Of a stretch of 64,000 bases of DNA, positions 44,001 to 57,400 are shown piece by piece. The stretch is from Euglena gracilis (taxonomy: Eukaryota > Euglenida > Euglenophyceae > Euglenales). Location: assembly GCA_039621445.1 (NCBI GenBank), contig CP154954.1, positions 17,514,589 through 17,578,588 of the forward strand, in the 5' to 3' direction. A program made the translations under genes and the position numbers. Under the pieces are notes generated by a model. It was given only the letters and a program-made list of their open reading frames with translations, was not told the origin of the DNA and searched no databases. How positions within the stretch are numbered: the first letter of the stretch is position 1; each line of letters begins with the position of its first letter.

Positions 44001-45033
44001 TGAGAAAGCTGTGATCATTTGGTTTGAGTCACACGTGAGTATCAAACCAGCATCATGCGACGACCAATCCAATTGCTCTAAATGCCTGGCCAACTGGTGC
44101 TCCCTTTTGGGCTAGGAAAAAAAAAACTGTCCCCTTCCCACGTTTTAAATAAACTTTGGTGAGCTGGCGAGCTGGGGGGCCCAGGGGGTAGATAGGGGGG
44201 GTGTCGGGTGGAAAGAGCGGCGCAGCAGATGCAGCCGTGGGGCAGACTGGACGAGCTCCTTTGACATGGTATGGACAGCCACATATGACCAACGGCTGCC
44301 CAACTGGGTGATTGCCCAGGCACACCCATCCCTTATCTGAACTTCGCCCCTTTCGTGCCTTTTGGCAGGCTCCCAATGCTGACGGCCCAGTCAGACTCGA
44401 CGGAACTGCATCACAGGAATCAGCAGTCTAAGGAGCAAAGGTTGGTCATCGAAGCCCAGCAAACTGCCAGAGCTGGGCTTTCACACACCACTCAGGTTGA
44501 CCGGGGCCGGTGGCAGGGTGCGGTTCTGTGACCCAATGCAGAACGGCAAAGCCGATTGGTGCCCCGGTGCACAAAACACCGGGGCACCAACACTGACCTC
44601 CAGCGGAGGAGGTAATTTGCAACCCGGGGGGAAAACTTGTTGGTTGTCCACTGCTGAGCACATCCTCCAACGGTCAAGTTGTCCACTTGAACAGTTGCCG
44701 GCAAAACTCAACCGATACCGCGGAAACCCCATCAACGGGGATCACGGGCAGCTGTGGCTTGCCCGGCACTTCAAAAACAGTGGCCCTGGATCCGGTCAGT
44801 TGAGAAAGCTGTGATCATTTGGTTTGAGTCACACGTGAGTATCAAACCAGCATCATGCGACGACCAATCCAATTGCTCTAAATGCCTGGCCAACTGGTGC
44901 TCCCTTTTGGGCTAGGAAAAAAAAAAACTGTCCCCTTCCCACATTTCCCCCGAAGTTTGGTGGGGTGGGGAGCGGGGGGGCCTAGGGGGGAGATTGGGGG
45001 GTGTCGGGTGGAAAGAGCGGCGCAGCAGATGCA
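41032..45033 (-). repeat. satellite A, reverse array, about 4 copies
   Basis: The same unit as 22195-38786 read on the minus strand, with landmarks near 41570, 42555, 43355 and 44329. It again mixes long and short units. The last copy stops at the motif CAGCAGATGCA, where satellite B begins without any spacer. Confidence 0.92.
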
Positions 45034-48000
45034 ACACGACCAAACAGGTGTTCCAGGGGCCTCAGTAGCATCGACCAAGTTGAGATGTGCATCACAGAGC
45101 AGAAGACTTGTGGGTTGGCATCATCGAGCCCCCATTCGGGTTGGTCACCACACTGCCTCCCCAACCCCCCTTCCCGCCTGGGTCTGGGTCTGTGTCTCTG
45201 CGCCTGTGTGCGTGCGCACCTGTTGTGCTGTGCGATTTCGTGTGCGCTAAAAGCGAAACCAATGCCGACCCCGGCCCAGCCCACACCCCACCCAACCGGG
45301 AACAATCCTCCGGAGGGGCAGCTCAGACTTCTCTGAGGTTTGACCATCCATCATGCGATGACTCTGGGGACTTGGGGGTCATCACCGCTGCCAGGAGGAC
45401 ACCATCCGTCCGCCCCCGCCAACACCAATTCAGCAACTGCCCGTCCCCCAACCCTTCGTCCCAGGTTGGGCTCCCTCCAAACCCAGTTTGGCCCGTGTGG
45501 ACACCCTTTGTTGACACCATTGCTGTTCTGCATTCATGTAAACATCCACGTCACAATCTCGCCCCATTTTCCGGCCAGCAGCACCATCGGATTGGCGTGC
45601 TGGAGGATATTAAAGCTGCCACCCCCCCCCACATCAACCCACAGCGTGTTTGTGTTTGTGGGTGTGGATGAATATGCTTTTTTGCATGAAAAAATCTCAC
45701 CACCAACACGCAGTTGGTGGTGAGCCAACCACCCATGGCCCTGCCTCCTGCTCGCTGGAGTGACTGCGGCCAAAACAGCCGCCATTCCACGCAGCCACAC
45801 CCCGCGGCCAGCCCTCTCAACCCCCATTTTCCAGCCAGCAACGTCACCCGTCCAATGCGCAGGCTGTAACAGAAATGGATGGGCCCCAATCAGCCTTGAA
45901 AAAAAATCAACTGTGCGGGAACACGACCAAACAGGTGTTCCAGGGGCCTCAGTAGCATCGACCAAGTTGAGATGTGCATCACAGAGCAGAAGACTTGTGG
46001 GTTGGCATCATCGAGCCCCCATGCGGGTTGGTCACCACATCTCCTCCCCAACCCCCCTTCCCGCCTGGGTCTGGGTCTGTGTCTCTGCGCCCGTGTGCGT
46101 GCGCACCTGTTGTGCTGTGCGATTTCGTGTGCGCTAAAAGCGAAACCAATGCCGACCCCGGCCCAGCCCACACCCCACCCAACCGGGAACAATCCTCCGG
46201 GGGGGCAGCTCAGACTTCTCTGAGGTTTGACCATCCATCATGCGATGACTCTGGGGACTTGGGGGTCATCACCGCTGCCAGGAGGACACCATCCGTCCGC
46301 CCCCGCCAACACCAATTCAGCAACTGCCCGTCCCCCAACCCTTCGTCCCAGGTTGGGCTCCCTCCAAACCCAGTTTGGCCCGTGTGGACACCCTTTGTTG
46401 ACACCATTGCTGTTCTGCATTCATGTAAACATCCACGTCACAATCTCGCCCCATTTTCCGGCCAGCAGCACCATCGGATTGGCGTGCTGGAGGATATTAA
46501 GGCTGCCACCCCCCCCCCCCACATCAACCCACAACCACACAGTGTTTGTGGGTGTGGATGAATATGCTTTTTTGCGTGAAAAAAATCTCACCACCAACAC
46601 GCAGTTGGTGGTGAGCCAACCACCCATGGCCCTGCCTCCTGCTCGCTGGAGTGACTGCGGCCAAAACAGCCGCCATTCCACGCAGCCACACCCCGCGGCC
46701 AGCCCTCTCAACCCCCATTTTCCAGCCAGCAACGTCACCCGTCCAATGCGCAGGCTGTAACAGAAATGGATGGGCCCCAATCAGCCTTGAAAAAAAAATC
46801 ACCTGTCGTGCGGGAACACGACCAAACAGGTGTTCCAGGGGCCTCAGTAGCATCGACCAAGTTGAGATGTGCATCACAGAGCAGAAGACTTGTGGGTTGG
46901 CATCATCGAGCCCCCATGCGGGTTGGTCACCACATCTCCTCCCCAACCCCCCTTCCCGCCTGGGTCTGGGTCTGTGTCTCTGCGCCCGTGTGCGTGCGCA
47001 CCTGTTGTGCTGTGCGATTTCGTGTGCGCTAAAAGCGAAACCAATGCCGACCCCGGCCCAGCCCACACCCCACCCAACCGGGAACAATCCTCCGGGGGGG
47101 CAGCTCAGACTTCTCTGAGGTTTGACCATCCATCATGCGATGACTCTGGGGACTTGGGGGTCATCACCGCTGCCAGGAGGACACCATCCGTCCGCCCCCG
47201 CCAACACCAATTCAGCAACTGCCCGTCCCCCAACCCTTCGTCCCAGGTTGGGCTCCCTCCAAACCCAGTTTGGCCCGTGTGGACACCCTTTGTTGACACC
47301 ATTGCTGTTCTGCATTCATGTAAACATCCACGTCACAATCTCGCCCCATTTTCCGGCCAGCAGCACCATCGGATTGGCGTGCTGGAGGATATTAAGGCTG
47401 CCCCCCCCCCCCCCCCACATCAACCCACAACCACACAGTGTTTGTGGGTGTGGATGAATATGCTTTTTTGCGTGAAAAAATCTCACCACCAACACGCAGT
47501 TGGTGGTGAGCCAACCACCCATGGCCCTGCCTCCTGCTCGCTGGAGTGACTGCGGCCAAAACAGCCGCCATTCCACGCAGCCACACCCCGCGGCCAGCCC
47601 TCTCAACCCCCATTTTCCAGCCAGCAACGTCACCCGTCCAATGCGCAGGCTGTAACAGAAATGGATGGGCCCCAATCAGCCTTGAAAAAAAAAAATCACC
47701 TGTCGTGCGGGAACACGACCAAACAGGTGTTCCAGGGGCCTCAGTAGCATCGACCAAGTTGAGATGTGCATCACAGAGCAGAAGACTTGTGGGTTGGCAT
47801 CATCGAGCCCCCATGCGGGTTGGTCACCACATCTCCTCCCCAACCCCCCTTCCCGCCTGGGTCTGGGTCTGTGTCTCTGCGCCTGTGTGCGTGCGCACCT
47901 GTTGTGCTGTGCGATTTCGTGTGCGCTAAAAGCGAAACCAATGCCGACCCCGGCCCAGCCCACACCCCACCCAACCGGGAACAATCCTCCGGGGGGCAGC

Positions 48001-51000
48001 TCAGACTTCTCTGAGGTTTGACCATCCATCATGCGATGACTCTGGGGACTTGGGGGTCATCACCGCTGCCAGGAGGACACCATCCGTCCGCCCCCGCCAA
48101 CACCAATTCAGCAACTGCCCGTCCCCCAACCCTTCGTCCCAGGTTGGGCTCCCTCCAAACCCAGTTTGGCCCGTGTGGACACCCTTTGTTGACACCATTG
48201 CTGTTCTGCATTCATGTAAACATCCACGTCACAATCTCGCCCCATTTTCCGGCCAGCAGCACCATCGGATTGGCGTGCTGGAGGATATTAAGGCTGCCAC
48301 CCCCCCCCCCCCACATCAACCCACAACCACACAGTGTTTGTGGGTGTGGATGAATATGCTTTTTTTCGTGAAAAAAATCTCACCACCAACACGCAGTTGG
48401 TGGTGAGCCAACCACCCATGGCCCTGCCTCCTGCTCGCTGGAGTGACTGCGGCCAAAACAGCCGCCATTCCACGCAGCCACACCCCGCGGCCAGCCCTCT
48501 CAACCCCCATTTTCCAGCCAGCAACGTCACCCGTCCAATGCGCAGGCTGTAACAGAAATGGATGGGCCCCAATCAGCCTTGAAAAAAAAATCACCTGTCG
48601 TGCGGGAACACGACCAAACAGGTGTTCCAGGGGCCTCAGTAGCATCGACCAAGTTGAGATGTGCATCACAGAGCAGAAGACTTGTGGGTTGGCATCATCG
48701 AGCCCCCATGCGGGTTGGTCACCACATCTCCTCCCCAACCCCCCTTCCCGCCTGGGTCTGGGTCTGTGTCTCTGCGCCCGTGTGCGTGCGCACCTGTTGT
48801 GCTGTGCGATTTCGTGTGCGCTAAAAGCGAAACCAATGCCGACCCCGGCCCAGCCCACACCCCACCCAACCGGGAACAATCCTCCGGGGGGCAGCTCAGA
48901 CTTCTCTGAGGTTTGACCATCCATCATGCGATGACTCTGGGGACTTGGGGGTCATCACCGCTGCCAGGAGGACACCATCCGTCCGCCCCCGCCAACACCA
49001 ATTCAGCAACTGCCCGTCCCCCAACCCTTCGTCCCAGGTTGGGCTCCCTCCAAACCCAGTTTGGCCCGTGTGGACACCCTTTGTTGACACCATTGCTGTT
49101 CTGCATTCATGTAAACATCCACGTCACAATCTCGCCCCATTTTCCGTCGGATTGGCGTGCTGGAGGATATTAAGGCTGCCACCCCCCCCCCCCACATCAA
49201 CCCACAACCACACAGTGTTTGTGGGTGTGGATGAATATGCTTTTTTGCGTGAAAAAAATCTCACCACCAACACGCAGTTGGTGGTGAGCCAACCACCCAT
49301 GGCCCTGCCTCCTGCTCGCTGGAGTGACTGCGGCCAAAACAGCCGCCATTCCACGCAGCCACACCCCGCGGCCAGCCCTCTCAACCCCCATTTTCCAGCC
49401 AGCAACGTCACCCGTCCAATGCGCAGGCTGTAACAGAAATGGATGGGCCCCAATCAGCCTTGAAAAAAAAAATCACCTGTCGTGCGGGAACACGACCAAA
49501 CAGGTGTTCCAGGGGCCTCAGTAGCATCGACCAAGTTGAGATGTGCATCACAGAGCAGAAGACTTGTGGGTTGGCATCATCGAGCCCCCATGCGTGTGGT
49601 CACCTGTTGTGCTGTGCGATTTGGTTTGCGCTAAAAGCGAAACCAATGCCGACCCCGGCCCAGCCCACACCCCACCCAACCGGGAACAATCCTCCGGGGG
49701 GCAGCTCAGACTTCTCTGAGGTTTGACCATCCATCATGCGATGACTCTGGGGACTTGGGGGTCATCACCGCTGCCAGGAGGACACCATCCGTCCGCCCCC
49801 GCCAACACCAATTCAGCAACTGCCCGTCCCCCAACCCTTCGTCCCAGGTTGGGCTCCCTCCAAACCCAGTTTGGCCCGTGTGGACACCCTTTGTTGACAC
49901 CATTGCTGTTCTGCATTCATGTAAACATCCACGTCACAATCTCGCCCCATTTTCCGGCCAGCAGCACCATCGGATTGGCGTGCTGGAGGATATTAAGGCT
50001 GCCACCCCCCCCCCACACCAACCCACAACCACACAATGTCTGTGGGTGTGGATGAATGTGGTTTTTTTGCATGAAAAAATCTCACCACCAACACGCAGTT
50101 GGCGGTGAGCCAACCACCCATGGCCCTGCCTCCTGCTCGCTGCAGTGACTGTGGCCAAAACAGCCGCCATTCCACGCAGCCACACCCCGCGGCCAGCCCT
50201 CTCAACCCCCATTTTCCAGCCAGCAACGTCACCCGTCCAATGCGCAGGCTGTAACAGAAATGGATGGGCCCCAATCAGCCTTGAAAAAAAACCACCTGTC
50301 ATGCAGGAAGACAACCAAACAGGTGTTCCAGGGGCCTCAGTAGCATCGACCAAGTTGAGATGTGCATCACAGAGCAGAAGACTTGTGGGTTGTCATCATC
50401 GAGCCCCCATGCGGGTTGGTCACCACATCTCCTCCCCAACCCCCCTTCCCGCCTGGGTCTGGGTCTGTGTCTCTGCGCCCGTGTGCGTGCGCACCTGTTG
50501 TGCTGTGCGATTTGGTGTGCGCTAAAAGCGAAACCAATGCCGACCCCGGCCCAGCCCACACCCCACCCAACCGGGAACAATCCTCCGGGGGGCAGCTCAG
50601 ACTTCTCTGAGGTTTGACCATCCATCATGCGATGACTCTGGGGACTTGGGGGTCATCACCGCTGCCAGGAGGACACCATCCGTCCGCCCCCGCCAACACC
50701 AATTCAGCAACTGCCCGTCCCCCAACCCTTCGTCCCAGGTTGGGCTCCCTCCAAACCCAGTTTGGCCCGTGTGGACACCCTTTGTTGACACCATTGCTGT
50801 TCTGCATTCATGTAAACATCCACGTCACAATCTCGCCCCATTTTCCGGCCAGCAGCACCATCGGATTGGCGTGCTGGAGGATATTAAGGCTGCCACCCCC
50901 CCCCCACACCAACCCACAACCACACAGTGTTTGTGGGTGTGGAGGAATATGCTTTTTTTTCGTGAAAAAAATCTCACCACCAACACGCAGCTGGTGGTGA

Positions 51001-53751
51001 GCCAACCACCCATGGCCCTGCCTCCTGCTCGCTGGAGTGACTGCGGCCAAAACAGCCGCCATTCCACGCAGCCACACCCCGCGGCCAGCCCTCTCAACCC
51101 CCATTTTCCAGCCAGCAACGTCACCCGTCCAATGCGCAGGCTGTAACAGAAATGGATGGGCCCCAATCAGCCTTGAAAAAAAAACCACCTGTTGTGCGGG
51201 AACACGACCAAACAGGTGTTCCAGGGGCCTCAGTAGCATCGACCAAGTTGAGATGTGCATCACAGAGCAGAAGACTTGTGGGTTGGCATCATCGAGCCCC
51301 CATGCGGGTTGGTCACCACACCTCCTCCCCAACCCCCCTTCCCGCCTGGGTCTGGGTCTGTGTCTCTGCGCCTGTGTGCGTGCGCACCTGTTGTGCTGTG
51401 CGATTTCGTGTGCGCTAAAAGCGAAACCAATGCCGACCCCGGCCCAGCCCACACCCCACCCAACCGGGAACAATCCTCCGGGGGGCAGCTCAGACTTCTC
51501 TGAGGTTTGACCATCCATCATGCGATGACTCTGGGGACTTGGGGGTCATCACCGCTGCCAGGAGGACACCATCCGTCCGCCCCCGCCAACACCAATTCAG
51601 CAACTGCCCGTCCCCCAACCCTTCGTCCCAGGTTGGGCTCCCTCCAAACCCAGTTTGGCCCGTGTGGACACCCTTTGTTGACACCATTGCTGTTCTGCAT
51701 TCATGTAAACATCCACGTCACAATCTCGCCCCATTTTCCGGCCAGCAGCACCATCGGATTGGCGTGCTGGAGGATATTAAGGCTGCCACCCCCCCCCCCC
51801 ACATCAACCCACAACCACACAGTGTTTGTGGGTGTGGATGAATATGCTTTTTTGCGTGAAAAAAATCTCACCACCAACACGCAGTTGGTGGTGAGCCAAC
51901 CACCCATGGCCCTGCCTCCTGCTCGCTGGAGTGACTGCGGCCAAAACAGCCGCCATTCCACGCAGCCACACCCCGCGGCCAGCCCTCTCAACCCCCATTT
52001 TCCAGCCAGCAACGTCACCCGTCCAATGCGCAGGCTGTAACAGAAATGGATGGGCCCCAATCAGCCTTGAAAAAAAAATCACCTGTCGTGCGGGAACACG
52101 ACCAAACAGGTGTTCCAGGGGCCTCAGTAGCATCGACCAAGTTGAGATGTGCATCACAGAGCAGAAGACTTGTGGGTTGGCATCATCGAGCCCCCATGCG
52201 GGTTGGTCACCACATTGTGCTGTGCGATTTCGTGTGCGCTAAAAGCGAAACCAATGCCGACCCCGGCCCAGCCCACACCCCACCCAACCGAGAACAATCC
52301 TCCGGGGGGGCAGCTCAGACTTCTCTGAGGTTTGACCATCCATCATGCGATGACTCTGGGGACTTGGGGGTCATCACCGCTGCCAGGAGGACACCATCCG
52401 TCCGCCCCCGCCAACACCAATTCAGCAACTGCCCGTCCCCCAACCCTTCGTCCCAGGTTGGGCTCCCTCCAAACCCAGTTTGGCCCGTGTGGACACCCTT
52501 TGTTGACACCATTGCTGTTCTGCATTCATGTAAACATCCACGTCACAATCTCGCCCCATTTTCCGGCCAGCAGCACCATCGGATTGGCGTGCTGGAGGAT
52601 ATTAAGGCTGCCACCCCCCCCCCACATCAACCCACAACCACACAGTGTTTGTGGGTGTGGATGAATATGCTTTTTTGCGTGAAAAAATCTCACCACCAAC
52701 ACGCAGTTGGTGGTGAGCCAACCACCCATGGCCCTGCCTCCTGCTCGCTGGAGTGACTGCGGCCAAAACAGCCGCCATTCCACGCAGCCACACCCCGCGG
52801 CCAGCCCTCTCAACCCCCATTTTCCAGCCAGCAACGTCACCCGTCCAATGCGCAGGCTGTAACAGAAATGGATGGGCCCCAAAAAACAAAAAAAAAAAAA
52901 TCACCTGTCGTGCGGGAACACGACCAAACAGGTGTTCCAGGGGCCTCAGTAGCATCGACCAAGTTGAGATGTGCATCACAGAGCAGAAGACTTGTGGGTT
53001 GGCATCATCGAGCCCCCATGCGGATGCGGGTTGGTCACCACATCTCCTCCCCAACCCCCCTTCCCGCCTGGGTCTGGGTCTGTGTCTCTGCGCCCGTGTG
53101 CGTGCGCACCTGTTGTGCTGTGCGATTTCGTGTGCGCTAAAAGCGAAACCAATGCCGACCCCGGCCCAGCCCACAGACCACCAACCCGCGAACAATCCAC
53201 CGGGGGGCAGCTCAGACTTCTCTGAGGTTTGACCATCCATCATGCGATGACTCTGGGGACTTGGGGGTCATCACCGCTGCCAGGAGGACACCATCCGTCC
53301 GCCCCCGCCAACACCACTTCAGCAACTGCCCGTCCCCCAACCCTTCGTCCCAGGTTGGGCTCCCTCCAAACCCCTCCTGGCCCGTGTGGACACCCTTTGT
53401 TGACACCATTGCTGTTCTGCATTCATGTAAACATCCACGTCACAATCTCGCCCCATTTTCCGGCCAGCAGCACCATCGGATTGGCGTGCTGGAGGATATT
53501 AAGGCTGCCACCCCCCCCCCCCACAACCACACAGTGTTTGTGGGTGTGGATGAATATGCTTTTTTGCGTGAAAAAAATCTCACCACCAACACGCAGTTGG
53601 TGGTGAGCCAACCACCCATGGCCCTGCCTCCTGCTCGCTGGAGTGACTGCGGCCAAAACAGCCGCCATTCCACGCAGCCACACCCCGCGGCCAGCCCTCT
53701 CAACCCCCATTTTCCAGCCAGCAACGTCACCCGTCCAATGCGCAGGCTGTA
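45034..53751 (+). repeat. satellite B, first block, about 10 copies
   Basis: The unit of about 893 bp begins ACACGACCAAACAGGTGTTCC and includes GTCTGGGTCTGTGTCTCTG, GAGGTTTGACCATCCATCAT, GCTGGAGGATATTAAGGC, a C run, GTTTGTGGGTGTGGATGAAT and GAGTGACTGCGGCCAAAACA. The landmark GACTGCGGCCAAAAC recurs near 45762, 46653, 47548, 48445, 49326, 50147 (variant), 51039, 51933, 52755 and 53649. Two units are about 70 bp short. The C run varies from about 8 to 15 among copies. Frames of up to about 240 codons exist on both strands but change with C-run length, arguing against coding. Confidence 0.93.
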
Positions 53752-54486
53752 CCTCCCCCCCCCAAGCCCAATGAACACTAAGGTGACAATCTAGACGGTC
53801 CGAACGGGGGGCGTTCATTGGACATGGGTGTTCACTAATCCTGTCACCTTCTCAGTGTAGCCTTGAAACGTGCATAAACAGTGCACTCCAGGGCAGAACG
53901 GGAAGGCCTGGTGGGGGGGTCGACCCCCACCCCCCCCCCCCCCCTTCACCGATTTTTGCGCGGGTGTGGTGCGATTTATTTCTTTGGCGCAAAACTGAAA
54001 CCAATGGACCCCAAGGCCCAGCCCACACCCCAAAAACAAAATTTGAGAAAACGTTTGAATATTTGGAGGTGTGAAAAATTGGGGTTTGGGGGGGGGGGGG
54101 ACCCCTATATGGGTCCCAAAATGGGTCACCACCGCGGAATCAGGTCCAAAAAATTGCCCGTGCCCCCAAAATTCAGAGGTTGGGCGACCCCCCCAAACCC
54201 AGTTTGGCCCCCACACATACGGAAGCCTGACTGGAATCAGTACCGTGACCTAAATCAGAATCACTGGCATCCTCACAACAGCAACAAAGGAATATTTCCT
54301 TGCCGACGCAAAAAAAGTATATATGGTGACAATCTACCGAGGGGGGGAAAAATTTCGTGCCAGAGAAATTTTGCGGCGACAAACCACACGCGGTTCCTTT
54401 GTGGAAATATGCGGGATTTTTTTGCTGTGAAAAAATGGCCTGAAAAATACATGGACAAAAACGCGGGAGCCAATGGCCCTGTATTT
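53752..54486 (+). repeat. diverged satellite B unit with family F insertion
   Basis: Recognisable blocks of the unit appear in the right order but heavily changed: GGTGCGATTTATTTCTTTGG and CGCAAAACTGAAACCAATGG (for GTGCGATTTCGTGTGCGC and GCGAAACCAATGCCGACC), CAGCCCACACCCC, AAACCCAGTTTGGCCC, and GGATTTTTTTGCTGTGAAAA. Near its start a family F copy (53885-53960) is present. The surrounding units are nearly identical to each other, so this one is old or foreign. Confidence 0.65.
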
Positions 54487-57400
54487 CGCTGGAGTGACTG
54501 CGGCCAAAACAGCCGCCATTCCGCAGCGCACACCCCCCCCCGGTCTCAACCCCCATTTTCCAGCCAGCAACGTGTCCAATGCGCAGGCTGTAACAGAAAT
54601 GGATGGGCCCCAATCAGCCTTGAAAAAAAAATCACCTGTCGTGCGGGAACACGAACACGAACACGACCAAACAGGTGTTCCAGGGGCCTCAGTAGCATCG
54701 ACCAAGTTGAGATGTGCATCACAAAGCAGAAGACTTGTGGGTTGGCATCATCGAGCCCCCATGCGGGTTGGTCACCACATCTCCTCCCCAACCCCGCTTC
54801 CCGCCTGGGTCTGGGTCTGTGTCTCTGCGCCCGTGTGCGTGCGCACCTGTTGTGCTGTGCGATTTCGTGTGCGCTAAAAGCGAAACCAATGCCGACCCCG
54901 GCCCAGCCCACACCCCACCCAACCGGGAACAATCCTCCGGGGGGGGCAGCTCAGACTTCTCTGAGGTTTGACCATCCATCATGCGATGACTCTGGGGACT
55001 TGGGGGTCATCACCGCTGCCAGGAGGACACCATCCGTCCGCCCCCGCCAACACCAATTCAGCAACTGCCCGTCCCCCAACCCTTCGTCCCAGGTTGGGCT
55101 CCCTCCAAACCCAGTTTGGCCCGTGTGGACACCCTTTGTTGACACCATTGCTGTTCTGCATTCATGTAAACATCCACGTCACAATCTCGCCCCATTTTCC
55201 GGCCAGCAGCACCATCGGATTGGCGTGCTGGAGGATATTAAGGCTGCCACCCCCCCCCCCCACATCAACCCACAACCACACAGTGTTTGTGGGTGTGGAT
55301 GAATATGCTTTTTTGCGTGAAAAAAATCTCACCACCAACACGCAGTTGGTGGTGAGCCAACCACCCATGGCCCTGCCTCCTGCTCGCTGGAGTGACTGCG
55401 GCCAAAACAGCCGCCATTCCACGCAGCCACACCCCGCGGCCAGCCCTCTCAACCCCCATTTTCCAGCCAGCAACGTCACCCGTCCAATGCGCAGGCTGTA
55501 ACAGAAATGGATGGGCCCCAATCAGCCTTGAAAAAAAATAACCTGTCGTGCGGGAACACGACCAAACAGGTGTTCCAGGGGCCTCAGTAGCATCGACCAA
55601 GTTGAGATGTGCATCACAGAGCAGAAGACTTGTGGGTTGTCATCATCGAGCCCCCATGCGGGTTGGTCACCACATCTCCTCCCCAACCCCCCTTCCCGCC
55701 TGGGTCTGGGTCTGTGTCTCTGCGCCCGTGTGCGTGCGCACCTGTTGTGCTGTGCGATTTCGTGTGCGCTAAAAGCGAAACCAATGCCGACCCCGGCCCA
55801 GCCCACACCCCACCCAACCGGGAACAATCCTGCGGGGGGCAGCTCAGACTTCTCTGAGGTTTGACCATCCATCATGCGATGACTCTGGGGACTTGGGGGT
55901 CATCACCGCTGCCAGGAGGACACCATCCGTCCGCCCCCGCCAACACCAATTCAGCAACTGCCCGTCCCCCAACCCTTCGTCCCAGGTTGGGCTCCCTCCA
56001 AACCCAGTTTGGCCCGTGTAGACACCCTTTGTTGACACCATTGCTGTTCTGCATTCATGTAAACATCCACGTCACAATCTCGCCCCATTTTCCGGCCAGC
56101 AGCACCATCGGATTGGCGTGCTGGAGGATATTAAGGCTGCCACCCCGCCCCCCCCACATCAACCCACAACCACACAGTGTTTGTGGGTGTGGATGAATGT
56201 GCTTTTTTGCGTGAAAAAATCTCACCACCAACACGCAGTTGGTGGTGAGCCAACCACCCATGGCCCTGCCTCCTGCTCGCTGGAGTGACTGCGGCCAAAA
56301 CAGCCGCCATTCCACGCAGCCACACCCCGCGGCCAGCCCTCTCAACCCCCATTTTCCAGCCAGCAACGTCACCCGTCCAATGCGCAGGCTGTAACAGAAA
56401 TGGATGGGCCCCAATCAGCCTTGAAAAAAAAATCACCTGTCGTGCGGGAACACGACCAAACAGGTGTTCCAGGGGCCTCAGTAGCATCGACCAAGTTGAG
56501 ATGTGCATCACAGAGCAGAAGACTTGTGGGTTGGCATCATCGAGCCCCCATGCGGGTTGGTCACCACATCTCCTCCCCAACCCCCCTTCCCGCCTGGGTC
56601 TGGGTCTGTGTCTCTGCGCCCGTGTGCGTGCGCACCTGTTGTGCTGTGCGATTTCGTGTGCGCTAAAAGCGAAACCAATGCCGACCCCGGCCCAGCCCAC
56701 ACCCCACCCAACCGGGAACAATCCTCCGGGGGGCAGCTCAGACTTCTCTGAGGTTTGACCATCCATCATGCGATGACTCTGGGGACTTGGGGGTCATCAC
56801 CGCTGCCAGGAGGACACCATCCGTCCGCCCCCGCCAACACCAATTCAGCAACTGCCCGTCCCCCAACCCTTCGTCCCAGGTTGGGCTCCCTCCAAACCCA
56901 GTTTGGCCCGTGTGGACACCCTTTGTTGACACCATTGCTGTTCTGCATTCATGTAAACATCCACGTCACAATCTCGCCCCATTTTCCGGCCAGCAGCACA
57001 CATCGGATTGGAGTGCTGGAGGATATTAAGGCTTCCACCCCCCCCCCCCACATCAACCCACAACCACACAGTGTTTGTGGGTGTGGATGAATATGCTTTT
57101 TTGCAAAAAAAAAATCTCACCACCAACACGCAGTTGGTGGTGAGCCAACCACCCATGGCCCTGCCTCCTGCTCGCTGGAGTGACTGCGGCCAAAACAGCC
57201 GCCATTCCACGCAGCCACACCCCGCGGCCAGCCCTCTCAACCCCCATTTTCCAGCCAGCAACGTCACCCGTCCAATGCGCAGGCTGTAACAGAAATGGAT
57301 GGGCCCCAATCAACATTAAAAAAAAAATCACCTGTCGTGCGGGAACACGACCAAACAGGTGTTCCAGGGGCCTCAGTAGCATCGACCAAGTTGAGATGTG

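Noticed and set aside
53881-55302. Open frame of 473 codons on the + strand, the longest in the window
   Set aside because: It runs across a diverged satellite unit, a family F insertion and normal satellite B units. The frame depends on homopolymer lengths, and it has no recognisable domain or consistent counterpart in other units.
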